From Akanthomyces muscarius (Eukaryota > Ascomycota > Sordariomycetes > Hypocreales > Cordycipitaceae): 64,000 bases of DNA. The DNA is taken from contig NC_079246.1 in assembly GCF_028009165.1 (NCBI RefSeq), positions 2,480,001 to 2,544,000 of the forward strand, read 5' to 3'. The notes under the pieces were generated by a model. The model ran no database searches. It was not told where the DNA came from and saw only the letters and a program-made list of their open reading frames with translations. Within the stretch, counting starts at the first letter, position 1, and every line of letters starts with the position of its first letter. The translations under genes were made by a program, and so were the position numbers. Shown in pieces: positions 1 through 9,373 of the stretch.

Positions 1-357
1 CCGTCTGCCCGGCTGGTCGCTGTCTCTTGTAACACGCCACTGACTGAGTGCTAACAACTACATCCACATCTACCACGTCGGTCATGCACACTTCAGCAAG
101 ATTAATTGCAATGAAAAGCAAACCAATGCAATTTAAAATAATAGATGGCTACCCCTTGACCAATTTTGCATCTCTTCCCCGTCATATCTCCTTTGTCTCC
201 TCTCCTCCAAACTCCACCGGTTCGTGTTCATCATGATATGCATTCAGTCCGCCATATAGCACCGTATAACGCCTGGTACTTTAGTCTGGTGTTCTCCCTT
301 TCCGCTTCCAAAAATGAGAATCCGCAAGTTAAACTGCTGGCAATTCCATGCCTTTCT
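1..357. other. intergenic, 3' side of ubc9
   Basis: No supportable gene. The stretch lies downstream of the ubc9 stop codon and presumably contains its 3' untranslated region. Short open frames here show no recognisable protein features. Confidence 0.5.
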
Positions 358-1017
358 TTACGGAGCCGGGTTCTCGCGCACCACGCGGCGCACGCGCTTC
401 TCGTACTCGACTCGGTCGCGCTTAAACAGGTTGTACGCCTCGGCTTGCGCAGGCGACTCGGGGTTCGGGTCGTTGAGGAGGTCCTGAATGCCTAGCATGA
501 TTTGCTTGACCGTGATGGCCGGCTTCCAGGCCTCTTCCTCATTCAAAATCGACAGGCAGACGGTGCCAGAGGGGTATACGTTGGGGTGGAACAGCGGCGG
601 GACGAATTTGCCTATTCGCAATTCTGTCAGTGTCTTCTTCTCTGTTTTATTTTCCTGCAGGTTGCGATATACACTTTGGAGGCTTTGTCGGGTATTCTAA
701 ACGCGCGCAAAAGGTCAGTCTCCCAAACGTTACACAATAGTCTCACGTGCAGCCTCACCGTCGGGGAAAGACATGGTCAGCTTGAACATGCCGCCCTCCC
801 AGATCGTCTTGTCCTTGCCGGGCACGCCGCACTCCCAGTTCTTCAGGTCCAGGACGCCCTCCTTTGTGCGGGTCGGTCGCGCGTAGAAGCCAAAGGGGTG
901 GTCCCGTCGCCATTGTTTGCTGCACGTTGCCCGGGTTAGCAAGCCCGCCGTTGGCCGCAAAAGTACCTGTCGCTATCCTTACCGCTCCTCTTGTAATCTG
1001 TTCTGACACAGCGCCAT
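358..1017 (-). CDS. ubc9: SUMO-conjugating enzyme E2 Ubc9
   Basis: E2 enzyme that takes SUMO from the E1 as a thioester and passes it to target lysines, mainly in the nucleus. Four exons (1017-983, 919-759, 696-673, 611-358) separated by GT-AG introns of 63, 62 and 61 nt join in frame to a 157-residue protein, the usual length of the family. The start [12 protein letters not shown] is the typical Ubc9 N terminus and is encoded by a 35-nt first exon. The HPN motif is at residues 82-84 and the catalytic Cys is C92 in [10 protein letters not shown]. The third exon is only 24 nt, so simple open-frame prediction would miss both the start and the EYPTKPPK segment. Essentially certain. Confidence 0.97.
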
Positions 1018-1771
1018 GTTTGGTTTCGTACTGTACGCGACAGTCGGGGGTGGTATCTCGGTGGCAAAGGGAAAAGCAAAGAACGTTGGAAAGAATCGGC
1101 GCGAGCCTGCAAAGATTAGGTTCACCTGTTCTTCACGAGGCGTGGAGCTCGAAATGAAAACTCGTAATTTAGAAGCGTATATGCGGTCGTGCGTGTAAAC
1201 GAATCTGTTGAATTCGGTGCTGTTGATGCTGATGGGAGAAGGCGCTGTTCACGTCAAGAGGTCGTGACGAAGGGATTCAGGTCTGCAGTCATGCACCAGT
1301 GAATGCGCTACACTTCACTTTCGTCCGCCCGGCGCCAACCAACCAGTTTGGGGTAGCTTGTGGTGAGGCCACAGGGAGGTGTCGCACTGCCACAGGCACC
1401 AGCCTCAGCTTTAGCACAATGCTTCAGGTGGACCCTATGTAAATATAAGACTGCCTTGGCTTTATTAAATTAGGCATTAGCTTATAACTGGAGTATTTTT
1501 GTAAGTTGAGAGGCTTGTTTTATACAATTTTTATATATTTAAATTAAAAATCTAAAAATAGTTTATTCTAGTCATTCTATTTTCAGAGAAGATTATTGTA
1601 GAATCTATATATAATTACCTATAACTAGTTTTTGTATAAACTTCTCCTGGACTAGATACTCTATCAGGCGTAATATCCAGCCGGCTATTCCGTGTAGGGA
1701 TTCAGACGAAGGCAGTGTTGCAGAGTGTACTTGTGTTAGGAAAGCCCCGTTATCTATCACCGAGTTCCATT
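1018..1771. other. intergenic with an A+T-rich block (about 1435-1680)
   Basis: The part next to 1017 is the ubc9 promoter side. From about 1435 to 1680 the sequence turns strongly A+T-rich with no coding potential, unlike the flanking genes. This would fit a small RIP-mutated repeat relic or relaxed spacer. A second such block lies at about 3520-3680, on the other side of the neighbouring NmrA-like gene. Confidence 0.5.
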
Positions 1772-2956
1772 CTAAGCTCCGAAGTGCTTGGTGATGAACC
1801 CTTCGATGGTCTGCAGCTCGGCATCCTCGCCAGTGAGACCTCTTGCGGCTGCGGCCTTGGCCTTGAGTGCCTTTGCCGTGGACGAGTCGTAGAAGGTCTT
1901 GGCAAACTCGGCATCCATAACGTGCGTCAGGCCAAAGATGCCCTTAATAGTATCTGCCTCCAAGTTGCCGTGCGTTTCGAATGTTTCCCAGTCGAAACCG
2001 ACATACCGGGCCTTTTTCTTTGTCACTGTCACGCTTGTCAGCAATATGTCTCAAGATTCAATGGCGTCTGTACTAGCACAAAGGCTTACCCTTTTCGAAG
2101 GTCGCGACCAAGTCTTCGAGACTGGCGACGCAGCTGATGGCCTCAATCTGCTTCTTGTCGTGCGTCTCGGGCTCGAGGAGGGCAGCGTGGACAATGTCGC
2201 CATAGTCACGCTCGATACCGACCCAGCTCATGTTACCGGCGCCTCCAAGCGAAGGCAGCTGCAGGGTGAGATAGCCATCAGCATCTGGAAAGAATGGAAA
2301 TCCGCCAAAGGACTCGGCCCCGGGCCTATTGAGGTGGTTTTCCATGTACCAAGCGGCGCTGACGCTAATGGCACTTTTGAAGCCCTTGTTCCTGGCATAT
2401 TGGGCGATGGCGGCTTTTTCTAGGGTAGGTTAGCACTGGCACGGGAGATGGTGCAAAAGTAATGGAGGAGGCTCTTTATAACGTACGGTCGTAGACACGG
2501 ACCGGGAGCACACCGTGCGTCGCTTCTGTCGCGGAGCGCATTCCGCTATATACCAGGTGCTGCACGCCCATTTCCGCCGCGGCGTCGACAAGTGCAATGC
2601 CAAAATCACTCTCGGTGGGACCACCAGGAGTATTGAGATCCTGTCAAGTAAGAAATTCCGTCAGTCTGAACGGTTAGAGTTGTGGTGGCTTGACTAACTG
2701 CAGATTCGGTGTCCGTGTTGAGGAAAACGGCCCAACTGCCACGGAAAGCTTGCTTGATCTCCTCAAGGTTGCTTCCCTCTGCCTTGACCATTTCCACCCC
2801 GAGCGCCGCAAGAGCCTTGGACTTTTCAGAGTCGGGATTTCTGGTGATGCCGCGAACAGAGAACTCGCGGTCCTTGTTGGAAATGAGAGACCGGATGACG
2901 CTGCCTCCCTGCAGGCCAGTGGCCCCAAAGACAGTAACAAGCTTGGTGGTGGACAT
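1772..2956 (-). CDS. NmrA-like / HSCARG-type NAD(P)-binding protein
   Basis: Atypical short-chain dehydrogenase-fold protein of the NmrA/HSCARG family, which usually binds NAD(P) and acts as a redox sensor or regulator; some members are reductases. Exons 2956-2699, 2640-2487, 2419-2090 and 2025-1772 (introns 58, 67 and 64 nt) join in frame to 331 residues. The N terminus has the dinucleotide motif GATGLQG (G11, G14, G17) after a beta strand (KLVTVF). An HLVYSGM strand and the segment MENHLNRPGAESFGGFPFF follow, typical of the family. There is no YxxxK active site of classical SDRs, as expected for NmrA-like proteins. The gene sits between two A+T-rich blocks. The exact target cannot be inferred from context. 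Confidence 0.9.
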
Positions 2957-4169
2957 TTTTGTAAATGGAGAAGAAGAAAAGTTGTCAATTGAGACGGTTA
3001 GATTTTGTGAGATGCTGTTGAGAGTAGATGGACTGAGAAGTTATCTGTACATAATATTATGCTTAGTTGGTCTGGTGCACTTATATACTTCCTTCAGCTC
3101 AGTGGACGGCTTCCGAGGGCTGCGATTCCGCATCATGCTCCGCGGTAAGTCGCATGCGCATTATAAATCATACTTGGATTGCTTATGCTGATGTATAAAC
3201 CAATATAAATGTGCAAATTGAGGACATTACTCTCAAGAACGACTGTTAGTCCGGGCTTGGCGCGGAGTTGGTGGAGAGCCTTGATAGGTTCGCGGTAGGC
3301 GGAGCGGAGTATCATGTCAACGTCTCGCCGCCGCACTATTCCACGATTGGCAGTGTTGGCGGAACCGACTGTTTGAATTGAATTGGATCGCGCCTTGACA
3401 GGTATTGTGATGCAGCGCTCTTTACGCCGCGTATGTTCAGTTGTGCTCGAGGCTAACAGTGAGGGCGCTACGACCATTTAGCTTTTTCTAAGCAGGTCTG
3501 TTGGCCGGCAAAACGACTAATGTTGTGAGAAATATAGTACAAATCAAAGGAAAGAGAGCACAATTAGAGTTTATAAGCTTATGGTAATATAAAAATAATT
3601 ATAAAAGAAATAATTAGCTAAATAATAAGCTTATAGTAGTCTATAATTCTTTCAAATAGGATTTTCAAGAATACCAGTCTACAAGTGATAACTACTGGGT
3701 ACCTACCACAACTGGGTGACGCCCGGGCTTGCCTTTGGAGGGGCGCTAGCTAGGGTCTTACGTGGGGCAGCAAGCAAGCAAGCAAGCAGCCTGTGTCTCA
3801 TCTGGTCAGCGGTCACTCTCTGGCTCTGGCTCTCCCGCAAGTCGTGCTCCAGCCCTTCTAGTGCGTTCCCTCGGCCCAACATCCAATGGCTGCGTCCGCA
3901 AAGCCCTCTTGCATAACCATTCATTCCATGATTCCGACACCAGCAAGCCACACGCTTCATCTGTAATACACCGCATTTTCTTGTTCCAAACTCATTTCTT
4001 CTCCGTCTCTACAAGCAAGCAGCAGCTACTACACCATCAGACGAAAAAGAAGCTCGCTCGTCTCTGCCCCGCGGCTATTTGTTGTTCTTGGTGCATGTGG
4101 GGTTAGCCGGCGGGCAAGTTGAGCTTGTGATACAACCACACACACACACACATACATCTTTGCCTCACC
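2957..4169. other. divergent spacer between the NmrA-like gene and pex19; A+T-rich block and GCAA microsatellite
   Basis: Holds both promoters. An A+T-rich stretch at about 3520-3680 lacks coding features. A short GCAA-type microsatellite lies at about 3770-3788 and a CA repeat at about 4138-4153, immediately before the pex19 start. Open frames here (for example 3133-3477 on the minus strand) have no recognisable features. Confidence 0.5.
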
Positions 4170-5384
4170 ATGGACGCGACTGGTACGGCGCCGGCCAAGG
4201 CCGAGAAGCAAGATGTCGAGACAAAAGTGGCAGATGCTCCCGCTGGCTCCACGAGTGCTGCCCCGGCGGCGCCTGTCGGCGACGTCCCGGATCCGGATGA
4301 GGACGACCTAGATGACTTGGACGGTAAGCTCTCAAGATCACCTTCTCCCGCGACCAGGATGTAATCTGATGAACGTGGGGTCAGACATGCTGGATGAATT
4401 TTCTACGGTGAAGCTGGACGCAAAACAGCCCGCCGATGCGCCTGCCGCTGCTCCTGCTGCCGTCGCCGCTCCGGCCGCCGAGGTCGGCGCAAAGGCCGAG
4501 GGTGCCATCAACCCCGAGGACATGACGGAAGAAGATTTCGCCAAGCAACTCCAGGCCGGTATGGCCAACCTGCTCGGCGAGCTCGAGAACTCGGTACGTG
4601 CTATTCCTCGCTGATCCTCTCGCATGGCCCCATGCTTCCATGCTAACACAGCCAACCACCCACACCAGCCAGAGATGAAGGCCGAATTTGAGAGCATGTT
4701 CAAGGGCATGGCCGCCGCCACCGAGGGCGGCGGTGCTGCTCCCGACGCGGCCGGCGGTGCCGACGGCGCGGCCCCCGCCGGCGACGAGTCCTTCCAGGAC
4801 ACGATCCGGCGCACCATGGAGCGCATGCAGAGCTCGGGCGACCAGGCCACGGCCGCCGCGGCCTCGGGCGGCTCCGACGACTTCATGTCGGAGCTCCTCA
4901 AGCAGATGGCCTCGGGCGCGGGCGGCGCGGGCGGCGAGGGCGGCGAGGAGGAGTTTTCCAAGATGCTCATGGGCATGATGGAGCAGCTGACCAACAAGGA
5001 GATCCTCTACGAGCCCATGAAGGAGCTGCACGACAAGTTCCCCGCCTGGCTGGCGGCCAACGGCGAAAAGACGGGCGCCGAGGAGTTGAAGCGCTACGAG
5101 GACCAGCACGCGCTGGTGAATGAGATTGTGGCCCGGTTCGAGGCGAGCACGTACTCGGATTCCAACGCGGCGGACAGAGAGTACATTGTGGAGCGGATGC
5201 AAAAGGTGAGCTGCACGCAGAGAAAACATGGCAATAAAGACTTGGGGGAAGGGAAAGCATTTTTTACTAACGGGACTGTGTGTAGATGCAGGAGCTGGGC
5301 TCGCCGCCGTCGGATCTGGTGGGAGATCTCGACACAGCACAGGAGGCCTTTGCTGGCGCTGATGAGCAATGTAACCCACAGTAG
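4170..5384 (+). CDS. pex19: peroxisomal membrane protein import receptor Pex19
   Basis: Cytosolic chaperone and import receptor that binds newly made peroxisomal membrane proteins and docks at Pex3. Exons 4170-4323, 4385-4593, 4669-5205 and 5286-5384 (introns 61, 75 and 80 nt) join to 332 residues. The N terminus is acidic (DPDEDDLDDLDDMLDEF), the Pex3-binding type. The middle is Ala/Gly-rich, followed by the helical cargo-binding region (FSKMLMGMMEQLTNKEILYEPMKEL). The protein ends in CNPQ, a CaaX-type farnesylation box as in other Pex19 proteins, which is only reached if the last intron is removed. The start is the first ATG of a good frame after a CA repeat. Confidence 0.95.
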
Positions 5385-5646
5385 TAGGAGGACGACAAAA
5401 AAGAATAAATATACAAGACTTTATCTACATGACCAAGGGTTTTTCTTCATGGTCTTTTTTTGGAGCATGCCGTGTCTATATACCCATGCGTACAAGTTTG
5501 AAGACGTGATGATAGTGCCGTCGAGGAAGAAAAAAGTAGGACAGCTATGAAACGCCAAACCGTTGTGCCAAAACGCCCAAAAAAGCCAAATATCCAGAAC
5601 GCCGTCTTATGTACCGTGCAAGTGAATATTCCATCATATAATACAA

Positions 5647-6466
5647 TTATTCCATGTCCATCTGATCTGCCGTGTCTGCAAATTGTTGCGTCTGCATGGC
5701 CCGATCGATATCCTTTGCCGAGAGCAGCTCCTCAAAAATGTCGTCGTACTCGTCGTCGGACAGGGACGGCGATATCGGGCGCGTCGCCGGTGAGCGCGGC
5801 GGCTGCTGCTGCTGTTGCTGCTGTTGCTGCTGCTGATACGAGGCGAACATGGCCTCGAGCTCGGCATCCTCGGCATACTCATCCACCATGTCGTCGTTGC
5901 CGTCGTGGTCATTCATGTCCTCGTCACCTCTATCGGCTAGCGGCGCCATCGGCTGGAAGCTCGAGGCGTCTTCTATATCCGCCTCGGAGAGTTCCGGCGC
6001 ATCGCGCGACAGGCGATCCATATCTGCGATCCAGTTCGTTTTAAGAAACTAGGGAAACCATTGTCAGCCTACCCGTAACCCATACAAAACAAGAGCGCCG
6101 GCGTACCTGTCCCTCGATATCCCGCCTTTGCCAGGCCTTATCCTCGGCTTTATCACGCACGCTGCGCAGGAACGTGGCGCGGCGCTGCTGCTGTGCGTCC
6201 TCGCGGCGGCGCAGCACCGGGTTGGCGCGCGCCGCCGCCGCGCGCGCGGCGTACTTGAACTTGGGGGCTTGGATAGGCGAGGATTGCGTCTGGCGGAGAT
6301 AAGAAGCGTCATCTTCTGCGCCGGGGGCGCGGAGCGGCGAGGACGAGAGCGGCGAGGAGACGGCCGGGCGGTGGTGGTCCCAGTTGGCCGTGAAGATGGG
6401 CGCGGGGGCAAACGACAGCATGGTCTCGGCCGCGGTGGTGTGCGCGGGTAGCTTCTCTTCTGGCAT
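5647..6466 (-). CDS. conserved-looking protein of unknown function with a polyglutamine tract
   Basis: Exons 6466-6107 and 6048-5647, joined over a 58-nt intron, give 253 residues. I do not recognise the family. Visible features: an N-terminal segment MLSFAPAPIFTANWDHHRPA, Ser-Pro repeats (SSPLSSSPLR), a basic Arg/Ala-rich stretch (FKYAARAAAARANPVLRRRED), an acidic C-terminal half (ADIED, GDEDMNDHDGNDDMVDEYAEDAELEAMF), then eleven consecutive Gln and a Pro/Ser segment. The intron joins DIEGQ to FLKTNWIADMDR smoothly, which supports the model. The start at 6466 is the first ATG near the conserved-looking part; a start at the later MLSF methionine is possible. The composition suggests a largely disordered, possibly nuclear protein (inference). 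Confidence 0.75.
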
Positions 6467-8285
6467 ATAAAGACCAGGTGGGAAGAGGTTGAGGAGCAGG
6501 AGATGGCGTGTCCCGATACTTGATGCAACTGAGAGCGGAGGGCCGGTTAATTGGCGAGAATTTTGGTCTGCGTTGAGAGTGGTGGGCTGGGAAACGTTCC
6601 AAAGCGTGTCTCGGTGTTTAATGGGCTTCTGGCGACGAGACGCGATGGGGGAGCATATTGGTGTCGCGCAGTCACGTGTAAAGTGACAAATACAGTGCAT
6701 TTTGGCGTCGCGTTTTGGCGGGCGGCGGGCACTGTCCAGCGTGGTATATAGATCTACTTGTGATGAAGTTATCGAAATTAGGCGTTTTCTCGAGAAGAAT
6801 TATATACATAAAACAAAATAAGATCGAAAGGGCATTTAAATACTAGAACTTTGATGCTCAGTGGTAGACACTTGGGCTGTGACTTTACCTGCTGTAAGAC
6901 AGGCTTGCCAGGCTCTCCAGCTAAAAGTTCGCTGCGCACTGTACTTGCTGGAATCGCGGGCTGCAGCGAGTGGGCTTGGGCAGTCAGCAATGGGACATAT
7001 CAAAATAACATTGAAATAATGATAATCATCACCAGCTTTTCGAGAGTCTTTGGATCTGCTTTTGACTTGTCTGCTGACTTGTGAGGCTTCAAGTTATAGA
7101 AGCATCTTAGGCAAGTTGTCGGTGAAGCCATGTATTTGCAATTCAGTCGGCCACATTGCCATCAGCTGAACTCGCTCAATATTTCATTGCTGGAAAAATC
7201 AACGCAGTTGGCTTTGGAAAGAGAAGCAGCCTCGGCCTTGAACCTTGCCTGCCACAGATAGTGTGCGGTCCGCGCGAGGGTCTCGAACGGTACAACGGTT
7301 TGCCCGCCAGCCGCACGATGCAAGCACTTCCTGGGCCACAGAGTTTGCTATTTCAGAGCCAAAGGACTGTCTCTAACAAGCCTGTGATTTTAAAAACGGT
7401 ATATGCATCAAGTCGCAGCAATGCCTTGGTCGTACAGAAATGCAAGTCGCGGAATGACAACTTGTTTCCAACTTGTTCTGCTTCTCACCACCAAGACTTT
7501 CTTCTTTGCCGGTACCATTTGTCCACTTGTCTATCAAAACTGTCTATGTCGAGATGCGCCCTCGGCCAATCATCAAGCCTAGATGCACAAACTGTCGACG
7601 CAAAATAGCAGCGAGATAGCTGGCCATGCCATTGGCCTCGCGTCCATAATTCAGCTGGTCGGCCCCGACGCATTCCAGGATGGCCATCACCACCAAGCGT
7701 TTGTCTTTTCTCGTTTGGTGTTGGTATGTCCACTCGGGTATCCAGTCCTCATTTTCGCTACCTTTGCTAACCCTGACATGTTTCTTCGGACAGCGACGGC
7801 GCTTGTCAAAGAGCAGCCCACCTTCTTGGATGTACCATTGTGAACAGACTTCTGTGTAGTACTGAGCACCACTCGTAAACGGCCAATAAGCGTCACGAAA
7901 CCATTCTCGTTTTTGACAGTAATTCTCGGGGTAAGTTTTTTTGTCGACGAGGTATTACTAGTGCTAAAAGGCGCTGGCACTGGTGAGATGTCTTAAACAA
8001 GGAAAACACATCAGCATAGACCCCTACGCCCTAGTTCTTACCATTATAGGCTTTAGTGACTTGAAATTGGGGACTCCAATATTTGCTCCATTCCGCACTG
8101 CAGTCTACGTATGTCAACCATTCCAATCCACATCGCACATGGCTATCTTTTTCTCAGTCATAGACATATATTAATCGGACAGGTGCCAGAGTTTGCGAGG
8201 TGTGGCTGTGGTTGCAACTCTATTTGCTCTTGACCTAGTTCATTTTCTTACCCTCATTCACCGATCCAGACGCCTTTTCGTTACG
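6467..8285. other. 1.8-kb region without an intact gene
   Basis: Several short open frames are present but none has recognisable domain content. A short frame at 7554-7619 begins like a fungal zinc-cluster protein (CTNCRRK) and stops after 21 codons; see the separate entry. The last 100 bases before 8286 are pyrimidine-rich, as expected for the leader of the micro-exon gene. Confidence 0.45.
7554..7619 (+). pseudogene. possible relic of a Zn2Cys6 zinc-cluster N terminus
   Basis: A 21-codon frame, MRPRPIIKPR followed by CTNCRRKIAAR and a stop, resembles the start of fungal C6 zinc-cluster factors (CxNCRRRKIKC). The third cysteine is replaced and a stop follows directly. About 175 bases further on, a frame beginning near 7792 after an AG reads CDGACQRA, which also echoes zinc-cluster sequence, but I cannot build an intact joined frame. 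This may be coincidence. Confidence 0.2.
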
Positions 8286-9373
8286 ATGAAGCTGACTCTC
8301 GCCGCCTGTGCACTTCTAGCCGCCTCCGTCGCTGCCGCTCCCATGCCGGAGATGAATGCAGCTGAGAACGCTGCTGCAACTAATGAGGTACATATGCTAA
8401 CCGGCCGTTTTCAAGTTGTAGGCACAAAGCTGATAGAGTTCCAGAATGTACGAGATGGTTATTCACGCTACTAGTATACCGCTGACAGGATTGACAACGA
8501 CAGTGTGTGAGTATAGAGCGACTGTTACTTTACGTTTGAGAAGAATGCTGACGAAAAATGGAAACACAGGGTGTGAGTAGTGGGCCTAAGGACCCTCATA
8601 CACATCTATTACAGTCGAGATCTAACATCAGGGGTGGCAGTTTGTAAGTCGCCCTGCTTCCAACATTTACATTGCTATAACTAACTATCTGTCATTTAGG
8701 AAGTGAGCTTTTGTACTCCTTGAAATCTCACATGTGAACAAAGTTCTAACCTGGCTTTCAATATTAGCTAGTAAGTTGTGTCAGAGAATTTGATCGTGGA
8801 GTCTTCGCTAATCGATGTATAGCTGGTATGTGTCAAACGATGTTCTTTGCCCGCGTGATGTGTCCCATACTGACATGAAGTAGGGAGTAAGTTGTTATTC
8901 TCGGCATGCTCCGACTTGAATGATTTAGCGAAGCTGATCCATTTCTTTATAGCTGGTCAGTATTTCTGCAAGTCAATTAACATCTTGATCTTTGTTAATT
9001 TGTACTACAGATTGTGAGTTGTATACTACTGATCTACTAACGCGTGGGCTACGGACTGACGGCTCCATCTACAACAGAAAGTAAGTGGTGACTTTGGCAG
9101 TGACTGTAAAAGTCACGGGTTCTTATCAAGTCGTCTATAATGCTAACCAGGATAGGCGGTGAGTGTTGTTTAAGCTCAGTCATGGTTGAATAACTGACGA
9201 GGAAAATATAGGGGTGCATTGATGAGTCCGCGCTTGGTGCTATCCAGAAAGTCCTCGGTGGATTGCTTGGGAGCTTGGGTAAAGGGAAACCCCCGGCTCC
9301 AGCTACACCTACAGCTCCGGCTCAAGCTACTGCTTCGGCTCAAGCTACTCCTTCCGCTGCGGCAGGCCAATAA
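8286..9373 (+). CDS. secreted small protein encoded by a micro-exon gene (twelve 3-nt exons)
   Basis: A 300-nt coding sequence (99 residues) spread over 1088 bp by 13 introns. Exon 1 is 8286-8387 (34 codons, signal peptide MKLTLAACALLAASVAAA). Then come twelve 3-nt exons: 8445, 8504, 8570, 8641, 8700, 8768, 8823, 8884, 8953, 9011, 9078 and 9156 (first base of each), reading AAT, TGT, GGT, TTT, GAA, CTA, CTG, GGA, CTG, ATT, AAA, GCG = N C G F E L L G L I K A. The last exon, 9212-9373 (53 codons plus TAA), starts GCIDESALGAIQKVLGG and ends in an Ala/Pro/Thr/Gln-rich tail. Introns are 57, 56, 63, 68, 56, 65, 52, 58, 66, 55, 64, 75 and 53 nt, all phase 0. Donors are GTAAGT, GTGAGT or close variants, and branch motifs such as GCTGAC or CTAAC lie shortly before the AG. 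The size class equals that of introns in neighbouring genes. The mature protein would be small, with two cysteines (residues 36 and 48) around a hydrophobic helix-like stretch. Function unknown; secretion suggests an effector or antimicrobial-type role only by analogy. Confidence 0.88.
8388..9211 (+). other. micro-exon tract: 13 introns alternating with 12 single-codon exons
   Basis: The tract has a period of about 55-78 nt: donor GTRAGT-like, branch motif, AG, three exonic bases, donor. Likely branch motifs: GCTGAT 8429, GCTGAC 8481, GCTGAC 8548, TCTAAC 8621, CTAAC 8681, TTCTAAC 8744, GCTAAT 8807, ACTGAC 8869, GCTGAT 8933, ATTAAC 8976 or GTTAAT 8994, ACTGAC 9055, GCTAAC 9142, ACTGAC 9193. 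Every intron-exon boundary falls between codons, so loss of any micro-exon keeps frame. Several nearer AGs exist (8488, 8631, 8880, 9150). Using 8488 or 8880 adds an in-frame stop and using 9150 shifts the frame. Only 8631 gives an open alternative, with a 12-nt exon. Confidence 0.85.

Noticed and set aside
3133..3477. 114-codon minus-strand frame in the NmrA-pex19 spacer
   Set aside because: No domain, signal or intron support; mixed composition consistent with chance.
4381..5379. 332-codon minus-strand frame opposite pex19
   Set aside because: Antisense shadow; crosses the pex19 introns without disruption and has no features of its own.
8489..8506. 18-nt exon alternative at the second intron of the micro-exon gene
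   Set aside because: Using the AG at 8488 gives GAT TGA, an immediate stop, and that AG is only about three bases from the branch A. The acceptor at 8503 is preferred.
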